A stretch of 64,000 bases of DNA, taken from Oscillospiraceae bacterium. GTDB lineage: Bacteria; Bacillota; Clostridia; Oscillospirales; Oscillospiraceae. Position numbers and translations under genes: made by a program. The DNA is taken from NCBI GenBank assembly GCA_015068305.1, contig SVKV01000001.1, positions 1-64,000 of the forward strand, given 5' to 3'. Shown piece by piece: positions 1 through 7,002 of this stretch; position 1 is the first letter of the stretch; the number at the start of each line of letters is the position of its first letter. The notes under the pieces were generated by a model, which was given only the letters and a program-made list of their open reading frames with translations, did no database searches and was not told the origin of the DNA.

Positions 1-120
1 GTGGCCGAGCGTTAGCGAGGTCGGATGAGGTGTAGCCGCAAAGCGGCGTTTAATCCTCTTTTTACACCTCATCAGTCACCTTCGGTGACAGCTTCTCCTC
101 AAGGAGAAGCCTTTGACAAT
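1..120. repeat. 120-bp intergenic repeat, copy 1
   Basis: This stretch recurs as its reverse complement at 32454-32573 with one mismatch that I can find. It contains small internal palindromes (for example GTCACCTTCGGTGAC and CTTCTCCTCAAGGAGAAG). It lies at the window edge, so its left boundary is not visible. No convincing ORF spans it. Confidence 0.9.
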
Positions 121-123
121 AAT

Positions 124-140
124 CGGCAAACTCCAATTTG
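124..140 (+). repeat. 17-bp island-end motif, right end
   Basis: CGGCAAACTCCAATTTG is one copy of the motif that bounds repeat islands across the window. Here it closes the island that holds the 120-bp repeat; the matching left end would be outside the window. Confidence 0.7.
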
Positions 141-168
141 AAAGCCTCTCCGTTGGGAGAGGCTTTTC
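141..168. terminator. Hairpin terminator downstream of the first operon
   Basis: AAAGCCTCTC pairs with GGAGAGGCTTT around a short loop, followed by TTCTT on the plus strand. It directly follows the stop codon of the minus-strand gene ending at 169 and probably ends that operon, perhaps bidirectionally. Confidence 0.6.
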
Positions 169-651
169 TTATCCGATGATGATCACCTGGCCGGTTTCCT
201 CGTTATAGGCCGCTTCAACGGTTTGGTTTACATAATCTTCAAGACCGAGGCCGAACATATTCCGGTGGGTGTGAAAAATGGAGTGGGTATCGGCGGCAAA
301 CTTGTTGCCGTCGGCGTCCTCCAGCAGCACCGTAAATTTGATGGTGTCCCGGACACTGCCGCCCTTGGGATTGCAGAGCTTGGTTTTACAGAAATGGTAG
401 CTGCCGGGACAGCGGAAAATGTTGAAGGTTCGCATAGCACAGAAAACCAGAATGGGGCCGATGACGATGGCAATGGTTACCCAGATCATTACAGTCTGTT
501 CGCCGGAGTGGTAGTGGTAGCCCCGGGTGCTGAGCCAGAAAATCAGCAGCAGAATCGGGATGCACACCGCACAGATGAACAGGTACATCTTCACATAGGC
601 CATATCCAGGGAATACCAGAGCTTCCGGCGGATCTCTTTTACATCCTTCAT
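169..651 (-). CDS. Small membrane protein of unknown function
   Basis: Predicted 160-residue protein starting MKDVKEIRRK. The ORF-track start is far upstream inside the neighbouring gene; the ATG at 651 overlaps the preceding stop by 4 bp (ATGA), the usual sign of translational coupling. Two hydrophobic helices (about residues 24-43 and 54-72) are followed by a soluble C-terminal domain rich in beta-strand-like sequence, with cysteines around residues 72-93. I do not recognise the family. It is the last gene of the hfl operon and is probably made together with the coiled-coil protein upstream. Location in the membrane is inferred from hydrophobicity only. Confidence 0.6.
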   Translation of the reverse strand: MKDVKEIRRKLWYSLDMAYVKMYLFICAVCIPILLLIFWLSTRGYHYHSGEQTVMIWVTIAIVIGPILVFCAMRTFNIFRCPGSYHFCKTKLCNPKGGSVRDTIKFTVLLEDADGNKFAADTHSIFHTHRNMFGLGLEDYVNQTVEAAYNEETGQVIIIG

Positions 652-1388
652 AGACTCTCCTCCAGCTGTTTTCGGAAATCGGTGACCTTGCGCTGCAGTT
701 TTTCCACCTGGCCGATGGCTTCGTTGATCCGGTCCATCCGGGTATACTGGGTAGCGGAACTGAGGAAGACCGTGGGTTCCAGGAAATAGCAGTGCAGTTC
801 CAGCGGAATTTCCAGAGCATCCAGCGCTTCTTTCAGCCGCAGCAGCCAGATTTTGCAGGCCTCGCCGGCTGCTTCCGGGGCGGAGTAGATATCTGCCAGA
901 TCCTGCCGGGATTTGAGTTGGCCGGCATTGGTGCCGTTGAACTGATTCCGACGCTGGGTCAAAAGGGCCCGGTTTGCTTCCAGCAGGGGCGTGACCGCTT
1001 CCGCGCAGTACAGTGCCTCCAGCCGGTGCCATTCCCGGCTTCCGTCGTTGCAGGCTTCCCAGGCCGGAAGGGCGGCAAGCTGTGCTTCCAGCTCTGCCAG
1101 CCGGGCAGATACCGCCTCTTTCTCCCGCTGGGCGGCGGCCAGCGCGGTTTCCGCTTTCTGAACGCCATGGCGCAGGGCGGTTTCGGCTTCCTCTTTTTTG
1201 CCTGAGAGTTTGTCCCGCAAGGACCGGAAGCTGCCGCCGTATTCCAGCTGCGCCACCTTGGCCTCCCGGAGGTCAAACATTGCCTGCCGCAGGGCTTCTT
1301 CCGACCGGGCCAGCTGTTGCTTCAGCCGGAGCAGCTGCACTTCCAGACAATAACGGTCTTGAGTTTGGACGAAAGTCCGATTCTCCAT
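648..1388 (-). CDS. Coiled-coil protein of unknown function
   Basis: The 246-residue protein is mostly helical and charged, with long heptad-like stretches from about residue 15 to 105 (rich in Leu, Glu, Lys, Arg, Ala) and another helical segment at the C terminus. No signal peptide or membrane segment is visible and no catalytic motif was recognised. The start is preceded by GGAGGTG at good spacing. It lies 87 bp after hflC with a perfect hairpin between, and overlaps the small membrane-protein gene by 4 bp. A structural or scaffolding role with the membrane protein is a guess from the arrangement. Confidence 0.65.
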   Translation of the reverse strand: MENRTFVQTQDRYCLEVQLLRLKQQLARSEEALRQAMFDLREAKVAQLEYGGSFRSLRDKLSGKKEEAETALRHGVQKAETALAAAQREKEAVSARLAELEAQLAALPAWEACNDGSREWHRLEALYCAEAVTPLLEANRALLTQRRNQFNGTNAGQLKSRQDLADIYSAPEAAGEACKIWLLRLKEALDALEIPLELHCYFLEPTVFLSSATQYTRMDRINEAIGQVEKLQRKVTDFRKQLEESL

Positions 1389-1409
1389 GAAATCACCTCC
1401 ATGTTTCGT

Positions 1410-1440
1410 ATCGGGCAGTAATGCTGGATTACTGCCCGAT
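1410..1440. repeat. Perfect 13-bp stem hairpin between hflC and the coiled-coil gene
   Basis: ATCGGGCAGTAAT pairs perfectly with ATTACTGCCCGAT around a 5-base loop. There is no U-tract after it on the minus strand, so it may be an mRNA-processing or stabilising hairpin, or a palindromic repeat, more likely than a classical terminator. Confidence 0.6.
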
Positions 1441-1475
1441 TGTCAGTCGCGAATTGCCTGCCGGTGCATACCGGC

Positions 1476-2351
1476 TCAATTAGCGCCGGTGAGGATCTGG
1501 GCAAGCTCGGATTCTCCGTCCAGGATGACGGTCTTTTCCTTGCCGGTGAGGCTCTGCTTCAGAGCATCCAGGGCCAGGGTGAATTCGTAGAATTCCTTCT
1601 TGTCGTCGGTGTTGTAGGCCTCTGCCAGCAGCCGCATGTACTCGGCCTCACCCTCAGCCTCCAGCTTGGCGGCCTCGGCCTGGGCGTTGGAGACGATGAT
1701 ATTCACCTGCTTATCCACGTCGTTGCGGATGATGGAGGCATCGTAGTTGCCGTCGGCGGTGTACTTTTCGGCCATCTGATTCCGCTCGGAGATCATCCGG
1801 TTGTAGACCGCATTCAGATTGGAGTCGGGCAGATCAAAGCGCTTGATCTTCACGTCCTCCACGTTGATGCCGTACTGCTTGGCCAGGGCATCCACGTCGG
1901 TGGCGATGCCTGCATAGATGTCGTTGCGCTTGGCGCCGTCTTCCATATTGATGATGTCCGCCTGGGCCAGGGTACCCATAACGGTCTTCAGCTCATTGTA
2001 GGTCAGAGCGTTCAGACGCTCCTCTGCCACGGTGGCATTGCCCAGGGTCTGGTAGAACAGCTTGGGGTCGTTGATGGACCAGAGGATGTAGCAGTCCACG
2101 GTCATATTCTGCTTGTCGGAGGTCAGAACCTCAGAGGGCGGAATGTCGTAGAACTGGGTGGCCTTGGTGAAATAGCGGATATGATCCAGGAAGGGGACCT
2201 TGAAGTGGAGGCCCGGCTGGGAAGTGGTTTCAATGATCTGGGAGAACCGGACGGTACAGGCGTACTCGTTTTCCCGGACAGTGTACATGGAGTTGGTGAT
2301 GCCCAGGATCAGAACCAGGGCGATGAGCAGGGCAATCATTTTGAATTTCAT
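1476..2351 (-). CDS. hflC: SPFH/band-7 protein HflC
   Basis: A 291-residue membrane-anchored SPFH protein. One N-terminal helix (about residues 4-22) is followed by the band-7 domain (VRENEYACTVRF onward) and a helical Ala/Glu-rich region (about 215-260) typical of HflC oligomerisation. In E. coli HflC with HflK forms a large membrane cage that modulates the FtsH protease; the same job is inferred here. It starts 1 bp after hflK, so the two are translationally linked and likely stoichiometric. It is somewhat shorter than the enterobacterial protein. Confidence 0.88.
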   Translation of the reverse strand: MKFKMIALLIALVLILGITNSMYTVRENEYACTVRFSQIIETTSQPGLHFKVPFLDHIRYFTKATQFYDIPPSEVLTSDKQNMTVDCYILWSINDPKLFYQTLGNATVAEERLNALTYNELKTVMGTLAQADIINMEDGAKRNDIYAGIATDVDALAKQYGINVEDVKIKRFDLPDSNLNAVYNRMISERNQMAEKYTADGNYDASIIRNDVDKQVNIIVSNAQAEAAKLEAEGEAEYMRLLAEAYNTDDKKEFYEFTLALDALKQSLTGKEKTVILDGESELAQILTGAN

Positions 2352-2352
2352 A

Positions 2353-3369
2353 TTAGTTCACACCTCCGTCAGAAGTGGTATCCACCAGAGATTCCAGGGG
2401 CAGCAGCATCTGCACATCGTCGCCTGCGCCGGAGGAAGTGTTGATGTACAGCTTCACACCGGGGAGGATGTCCTGGATGGCTTCGTAGTACATACGGGAT
2501 CTGGTGATCTGGGGGTTTTTGGCGTATTCTTCGTACATGGCGGTGAACATGGCCACCTGCTCACGGGCTTCGTTGATACGCTTCTGTTTCAGATATTCGG
2601 CGTTCTGGGTCAGCTTGTCCGCCTGGGCCTTGGCCTGGGGCAGCTGGGCATTCTGATAGGCCTTGGCATCGTTGACCACGGTTTCTGCCTTCTGCTTGGC
2701 GGTTTCCACAGCTTTGAAGGCCTCGATGACATCCTGGGTGGGAGGTTCTGCATCCTGAATCTTCACGTCCACCAGAGTCAGACCGATGTCGTACTCGGAA
2801 AGAATGTCGGTAACCAGGGTCTTGACCTGCATCTGGATGTTTTCCTTGCCGTCGGTCAGCACGGAATCGACGGTGGAGGAGCCCACCACGTTGCGGACCT
2901 GGCTCTGGATCAGATTTTTGAGGATCAGCTCCGGCTCGTCGGAGGAGAAGAGATAGGCCTGGGGATTGGAGATCTTGTACTCGACGAAGAAGTCCACGTT
3001 GACGATGTTGTAGTCACCGGTGATCATGGAGCTTTCGTTGTCCACAGGAATGCCATAGTAATCGTTGCCTGCGGTGGTGTAGCCCAGCTCGATCTTCTGG
3101 TAAACGTTGACGTCCACCTTATGTACCTGCTGGATGCCGAAAGGAAGCTTGAAGTGGACGCCGGCATCCACCACATCGGTGACCTTGCCGAAGGTGGTGA
3201 CCACGGCCTGCTGCTTGTCATTGACGGTGTAGAAGCAGCTCAGAGCACCGGAGGCCAGGATGATCGCCAGGAACACCAGGATCACGGTGCTGCCCATTTT
3301 TTTGAAGCTGGTCTTTTTCTTGGGGGGCTTTCCCTCGTTCTGAGGGGGCCACTGGAAGTTGTTGTCCAT
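2353..3369 (-). CDS. hflK: SPFH/band-7 protein HflK
   Basis: A 338-residue protein with a short Pro/Lys-rich cytoplasmic N terminus (PPQNEGKPPKKK), a single membrane helix (about 27-48), the SPFH domain (VNDKQQAVVTTFGKV onward) and a coiled helical tail. HflK normally has a Pro/Gly-rich N-terminal tail, which is why this one is called HflK and its partner HflC. Together they are expected to form the HflKC membrane microdomain complex around FtsH; no ftsH is in the window. It is the third gene of the operon driven from about 4356-4384. Confidence 0.88.
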   Translation of the reverse strand: MDNNFQWPPQNEGKPPKKKTSFKKMGSTVILVFLAIILASGALSCFYTVNDKQQAVVTTFGKVTDVVDAGVHFKLPFGIQQVHKVDVNVYQKIELGYTTAGNDYYGIPVDNESSMITGDYNIVNVDFFVEYKISNPQAYLFSSDEPELILKNLIQSQVRNVVGSSTVDSVLTDGKENIQMQVKTLVTDILSEYDIGLTLVDVKIQDAEPPTQDVIEAFKAVETAKQKAETVVNDAKAYQNAQLPQAKAQADKLTQNAEYLKQKRINEAREQVAMFTAMYEEYAKNPQITRSRMYYEAIQDILPGVKLYINTSSGAGDDVQMLLPLESLVDTTSDGGVN

Positions 3370-3411
3370 ATGGGTATTCTCCTTTTATATTAATGTGTTT
3401 GCCGTGTGAGG

Positions 3412-3753
3412 TTACTGCCGCTCAAAGTCCAGGAACCGGGTGCCCTGGAAATGGAGCTTGCCGCTGTCGCCTTCCACCAGGTAGCCGAACCGGTCCCGGG
3501 GGATCTGAAGCTCCAGCCGGTCGCCGGACTCGAACTGGAAGGTGGCGAAGTAGGTGGTGTGGGCATGGTCACCCCGGACATGGGTCCGCTTGGTGACCAC
3601 GGTCGCTGCTGAGGTCAATCGGGGAGATGCGTCGTTTTTCCGCTCGGATTTGGCATTTTTCACCAGAGTGCTGATCAGCACACCGATCACCAGGCCAAAG
3701 ACACCGAGAAACATGATGGGGAAAATGAAATCAATAATACCGAACATGGCCAT
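3412..3753 (-). CDS. DUF2500 family membrane protein
   Basis: The 113-residue protein has one N-terminal membrane helix (about 8-30) and a small beta-rich domain containing YFATFQFESGDRLELQIP and GYLVEGDSGKLHFQGTRFLDFER, which matches my memory of the DUF2500 (E. coli YhhM-like) pattern. Its function is not known. It lies 18 bp after the DUF1836 gene and 42 bp before hflK, so it is probably co-transcribed with both; membrane quality control is a possible theme of the operon but is not shown by the sequence. Confidence 0.7.
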   Translation of the reverse strand: MAMFGIIDFIFPIMFLGVFGLVIGVLISTLVKNAKSERKNDASPRLTSAATVVTKRTHVRGDHAHTTYFATFQFESGDRLELQIPRDRFGYLVEGDSGKLHFQGTRFLDFERQ

Positions 3754-3771
3754 TTTACTGTTTTCCTTTCT

Positions 3772-4323
3772 TTATTCCAGATCTGCGATCATTCCATCTG
3801 CCTGATCCTTCAGCCGGGCGGCGATCCAGGCGGTGAGCATGATCCGCAGGACCTGGGTGACTTTTTTTCTGGCGCCGGGGTAGGGCTCTGTGTAGTTTGC
3901 CATCACTTCCTCCAAAGCTTCGCCCCATTCGGTGGTGCCGCCGATGTGGCGGGCCCGGGCGGCCAGGCTGACGAATTTGAAGTAGAGGACTGCGTCGTCG
4001 ATGATGTCGTCACTTTCGTCGGTGAGGGAGCCGTTGATGTAGCTCAGAAGGGAACAGATCTGTTCCAGCGGCAGAGCTCCCTTGAGCATATTGATGATAA
4101 TGATCCGGCAGACCTGCTCCATATTATACCGCTTGTTCTGGGGGGGAGCGAGAAATCCCCGCTTGACCCAGTTCTGAACGGTGTAGGTCTCAAGACCTGT
4201 GATGCTGGAAACCTGGCTCAGGGACAGACCGCCGGCCAGGAACATGGACTGAAACAGTCCGTCGGTCCGGTCGGCATTGCTGCGCAGACCTTCCAGGGTG
4301 GTTCCGGGTATGATCCAGTTCAT
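3772..4323 (-). CDS. DUF1836 family MerR-like DNA-binding protein
   Basis: A 183-residue protein with a helix-turn-helix segment at about residues 35-62 (LSLSQVSSITGLETYTVQNW, then WVKRGFLAPPQNKRY) followed by an all-helical C-terminal half. The KRGFLAPPxxKRY pattern and the following IIIINMLKGALPLEQI helix fit DUF1836 (B. subtilis YkrK-like) proteins, which are thought to be MerR-like regulators without a defined effector. It is the first gene of the hfl operon, has an AGGAGGT ribosome site and sits next to a strong divergent promoter region, so autoregulation is plausible but unproven. Confidence 0.7.
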   Translation of the reverse strand: MNWIIPGTTLEGLRSNADRTDGLFQSMFLAGGLSLSQVSSITGLETYTVQNWVKRGFLAPPQNKRYNMEQVCRIIIINMLKGALPLEQICSLLSYINGSLTDESDDIIDDAVLYFKFVSLAARARHIGGTTEWGEALEEVMANYTEPYPGARKKVTQVLRIMLTAWIAARLKDQADGMIADLE

Positions 4324-4355
4324 TGGGGGTACCTCCTTTGCTTTCTGGTACTATG

Positions 4356-4384
4356 ATATTACCACATGGACATATGACTGTCAA
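4356..4384 (-). promoter_or_regulatory. Promoter of the DUF1836-hflKC operon
   Basis: On the minus strand TTGACA, a 17-bp spacer and TAATAT stand about 35 bp before the start codon at 4323. It is a near-consensus vegetative promoter. Confidence 0.7.
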
Positions 4385-4462
4385 GAGGGGTCATAAAACA
4401 TTTACAAATCGTACACAATTAGAAATGTGCCTTTCCGAAGGACGGCAAAACGCGATTCCCTC

Positions 4463-4491
4463 TTTACGGAAGCAAATTTCTGTTGTACAAT
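4463..4491 (+). promoter_or_regulatory. Promoter of the zinc-ribbon protein gene
   Basis: TTTACG, 17-bp spacer, TACAAT, located about 30 bp before the start of the next gene. The -35 hexamer is weak (4 of 6). Confidence 0.45.
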
Positions 4492-4523
4492 AGAGAACAT
4501 AAAGATAATGGGAGGGTATGACC

Positions 4524-4943
4524 GTGAACTGCGTCAAATGCGGCAGAGAAATCGAAAATGACCAGGTGTTCTGCCAGACATGTCTGGAGGCCATGGAAGC
4601 CTATCCGGTGAAACCCGGCACCGTGGTACATATCCCGAAGCACCCGGAAGAGGAGCTTGAGAAAAAGCCTGCGCCCCGGAAGAAGGTGCTGACACCGGAA
4701 GAGCAGATCCGGCGGCTGAAGAAAAAGGTCCTGGGCCTGCGGATCGGTCTGGCGGTGATGCTGCTGGTCTGCGGTCTGCTGTGCTTTGCGGTGGGCCGGG
4801 TAGCTTCGGAGCTGGACTTCTACCGGTTCCTGGGCAAGAACTATAACACGGTGGAAACACCTCCGACGAAACCGGCGGCAACGGTTGCCCCCACTGAGGC
4901 ACCCACCGAGACCCGCTGGCTGCCGGAGATCACCGAGCCTTAA
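4524..4943 (+). CDS. Zinc-ribbon single-pass membrane protein
   Basis: Product of about 139 residues. An N-terminal CVKCG...CQTC zinc-ribbon pair is followed by a Lys/Glu-rich linker with a short coiled region (PEEQIRRLKKKV), one membrane helix (about 73-95) and a Thr/Pro/Ala-rich outer tail. The ORF track begins at ATG 4518, but GGAGGG ends only 1 base before that codon; the in-frame GTG at 4524 sits 7 bases from it and is the better start. Family not recognised beyond zinc-ribbon. It lies just before the parS-parAB region, in the same direction. Confidence 0.6.
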   Translation: MNCVKCGREIENDQVFCQTCLEAMEAYPVKPGTVVHIPKHPEEELEKKPAPRKKVLTPEEQIRRLKKKVLGLRIGLAVMLLVCGLLCFAVGRVASELDFYRFLGKNYNTVETPPTKPAATVAPTEAPTETRWLPEITEP

Positions 4944-4948
4944 CCCGA

Positions 4949-4964
4949 TGTTTCACGTGAAACG
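4949..4964. promoter_or_regulatory. parS centromere-like site 1
   Basis: TGTTTCACGTGAAACG matches the bacterial chromosomal parS consensus TGTTTCACGTGAAACA at 15 of 16 positions. ParB binds such sites to nucleate the origin-partition complex. It falls just after the preceding stop codon. Confidence 0.85.
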
Positions 4965-5148
4965 CCGGCAGCGTCGGCAGGCAATTCGTGCAAGGTGCGC
5001 TGCGCTGCCCTGCTGCCCACCCGCTCGGTAACGTTAGATTTCGGAGCACGACACAAAAAGGTCGGACCGAATAAGAATTGCCGAACCGGGTTGATGGGGC
5101 AGGTCGCCTGACCTCTGCCAGTCACGCCATGATCACCAGCCATTGGCT
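4965..5148. repeat. Spacer between the two parS sites, with a dispersed repeat
   Basis: No gene was found in these 184 bp. The first part resembles sequences at about 25730-25786 and 32362-32420: each has a CAATKCGTGC-GGTGC core and then a stretch near CCGCTCGGTAACG or a diverged form of it. It looks like a degenerate intergenic repeat lying between the parS sites. Confidence 0.45.
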
Positions 5149-5164
5149 GGTTTCACGTGAAACA
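5149..5164. promoter_or_regulatory. parS centromere-like site 2
   Basis: GGTTTCACGTGAAACA matches the parS consensus at 15 of 16 positions, differing only at the first base. It ends 4 bp before the -35 of the parA promoter, so ParB bound here could also repress parAB. Confidence 0.85.
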
Positions 5165-5168
5165 ATGG

Positions 5169-5197
5169 TTGATTTCCGGAAAACACCTTGCTATAAT
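5169..5197 (+). promoter_or_regulatory. parAB promoter
   Basis: TTGATT, 17-bp spacer, TATAAT; the start codon of parA follows at 5225 with an AGGAGG ribosome site. It adjoins parS site 2. Confidence 0.7.
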
Positions 5198-5224
5198 ACC
5201 TAGGAAACATACAGGAGGATAGAA

Positions 5225-5980
5225 ATGGGAAAGATAATTGCGGTCGTCAATCAGAAGGGCGGCGTGGGCAAGACCACCACCGCCGTGAATCTGACGGCAG
5301 CCCTCCATGACCTGGGTCTGAAGGTCCTGCTCTGTGACTTTGACCCCCAGGCCAATGCCACCTCCGGCCTTGGGGTGGATAAAAAGAAAATCAAGAATTC
5401 CGTTTACGATGTGGTTATCAACGATGTGCCCGCTTCCGCTGCCGTTGTCCGGACAAAGTTTGGCGATGTGCTGCCCAGCCATCCGGACCTGGCCGGTGCC
5501 GGCGTGGAGCTGCTCAGCGTGCCCAACCCCAACCACCGGCTGGGAGAAGCCCTGAAGGAAGTAAAGGACAGCTACGATGTGATCTTCATTGACTGCCCCC
5601 CTTCCCTGGAGCTGCTGACGCTGAACGGCCTCTCTGCTGCAGACAGCATTCTGGTCCCCGTCCAGTGCGAGTACTACGCTCTGGAGGGCCTTTCGGATCT
5701 GATGGCAACATTACGGATGGTGAAGAAGCGGATCAACCCCCGACTGGAGATCTTCGGCGTGGCGCTGACCATGTTCGATGGCAGAACCAATTTCTCCACC
5801 CAGGTGGCCCAGGAGGTCCGCCGCCACTTCCCCGGCAAGGTCTTTGCCACCGTCGTTCCACGGAACATCCGTCTGGCGGAGGCCCCCAGCCACGGACTTC
5901 CCGTGATGGCATACGACCGGAGCAGCCGGGGCGCTGTGGCCTACAAAGCTATGGCGGAGGAAATAAAAAGAAAACTGTAA
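5225..5980 (+). CDS. parA: Chromosome-partition ATPase ParA (Soj)
   Basis: The 251-residue protein has the deviant Walker A KGGVGKTT at residues 11-18, a Walker A' DFDPQAN near 39-45 and a Walker B-like VIFIDCPPS near 118. This is a short, chromosomal Soj-type ParA without an N-terminal DNA-binding extension. ATP-dependent dimers bind DNA non-specifically and move ParB-parS complexes, and Soj proteins also influence DnaA. It is followed by parB and preceded by two parS sites, the full partition module. A chromosomal parAB cluster usually lies near the replication origin, so this part of the window may be origin-proximal. Confidence 0.95.
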   Translation: MGKIIAVVNQKGGVGKTTTAVNLTAALHDLGLKVLLCDFDPQANATSGLGVDKKKIKNSVYDVVINDVPASAAVVRTKFGDVLPSHPDLAGAGVELLSVPNPNHRLGEALKEVKDSYDVIFIDCPPSLELLTLNGLSAADSILVPVQCEYYALEGLSDLMATLRMVKKRINPRLEIFGVALTMFDGRTNFSTQVAQEVRRHFPGKVFATVVPRNIRLAEAPSHGLPVMAYDRSSRGAVAYKAMAEEIKRKL

Positions 5981-6070
5981 TGCAAAATGCAAAATGCAGA
6001 ATGCAGAATGAAGGTGTCGGCCGTGCCGACATGATTAAAATATGGCCAAGGACATGGGATATTCTGCGTA
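5981..6070. repeat. ATGCAAAATGCAGAATGC-type repeat between parA and parB
   Basis: TGCAAAATGCAGAATGCAGAATG is present directly after the parA stop, in part as tandem 7-mers. Related tracts occur at 14278-14355 and 16808-16925, and a looser one at 8331-8415. Confidence 0.6.
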
Positions 6071-6115
6071 ATGCGTTTCGATTTCTGCATTTATCATGAC
6101 GAAAGGAATGATACA

Positions 6116-6979
6116 ATGGCATCAAACAAGGGATTGGGCAAGGGCCTTGGGGCGCTGCTGGGTGATTTTGAAGAGATCACCGCAGAAAAGAGCGCCTACC
6201 AGCTCCTGCCGATCTATAAAGTAGAGCCCAATCCGGACCAGCCCCGGCGGGACTTTGACGAGGAAGAGCTCCAGGCGCTGGCCGATTCCATCACGGAGCA
6301 TGGCATCATCCAGCCTCTGACGGTGCGGCAGCTCAGCAGCGGCTACTACCAGATCATCGCCGGTGAACGGCGCTGGCGGGCAGCCCGGATCGCAGGACTT
6401 TCCGAGGTCCCTGTGGTGGTCATGGAGGCTGACGATAAAAAAGCCATGGAGCTGGCGCTGATCGAAAACCTCCAGCGGCAGGACCTGAACCCCGTGGAAG
6501 AAGCCCTGGGCTACCAAAGCCTCATGGAAGACTACGGTCTGACCCAGGAGGATGCGGCCAGACGGGTGGGAAAATCCCGGCCTGCGGTGGCAAACGCCCT
6601 GCGTCTGCTGAATCTTACCCCCGAGGTGCTGGAAAAGGTACGCGCCGGAGAACTGACCGCCGGTCACGCCCGGGCGGTTCTGACGCTGAAAACCGAGAAG
6701 AAGCAGCTGGCTGCCGCCCAGAAGATCGCAGCCCTGGGACTTTCAGTCCGGCAGGCGGAGCTGCTGTGCCGGAACATGGCAAAGGAAGCTCCCCCGGTAA
6801 AGGAAGAAACCACCCTGAAGGTGGACTATGTGGCCGAGTGCGAGAAGCAGCTGAGCAAGCACCTGGGCCGGGGCGTTAAGATCGTCAACGGCAAGCGCAA
6901 GGGCCGCTTTGAACTGGAATTCTACGGACAGGAAGACCTGCAGGTTTTGCTGGACGCACTGATGAAACTTCAAAAATAA
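6116..6979 (+). CDS. parB: Chromosome-partition protein ParB (Spo0J)
   Basis: A 287-residue CTPase and centromere-binding protein. The N terminus has the KGLGKGLGALL leader typical of ParB, the ParB/sulfiredoxin CTP-binding fold follows with GERRWRAARIAGL and ENLQRQDLNPVEEA, then a helix-turn-helix (LTQEDAARRVGKSRPAVANALR) that reads parS and a C-terminal dimer domain. The ORF track starts 15 codons earlier; the ATG at 6116 was chosen because AAAGGA stands 8 bp before it and family members begin with this leader. It should load on the two parS sites just upstream of parA. Confidence 0.95.
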   Translation: MASNKGLGKGLGALLGDFEEITAEKSAYQLLPIYKVEPNPDQPRRDFDEEELQALADSITEHGIIQPLTVRQLSSGYYQIIAGERRWRAARIAGLSEVPVVVMEADDKKAMELALIENLQRQDLNPVEEALGYQSLMEDYGLTQEDAARRVGKSRPAVANALRLLNLTPEVLEKVRAGELTAGHARAVLTLKTEKKQLAAAQKIAALGLSVRQAELLCRNMAKEAPPVKEETTLKVDYVAECEKQLSKHLGRGVKIVNGKRKGRFELEFYGQEDLQVLLDALMKLQK

Positions 6980-7002
6980 CATCTCAAAGAGAGGTAATTG
7001 AT

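Noticed and set aside
1440-2444. 334-codon plus-strand ORF over hflC
   Set aside because: Shadow of hflC in the opposite strand.
6980-7002. T-box before serS
   Set aside because: Only 23 bp separate parB and serS, too little for a T-box leader.
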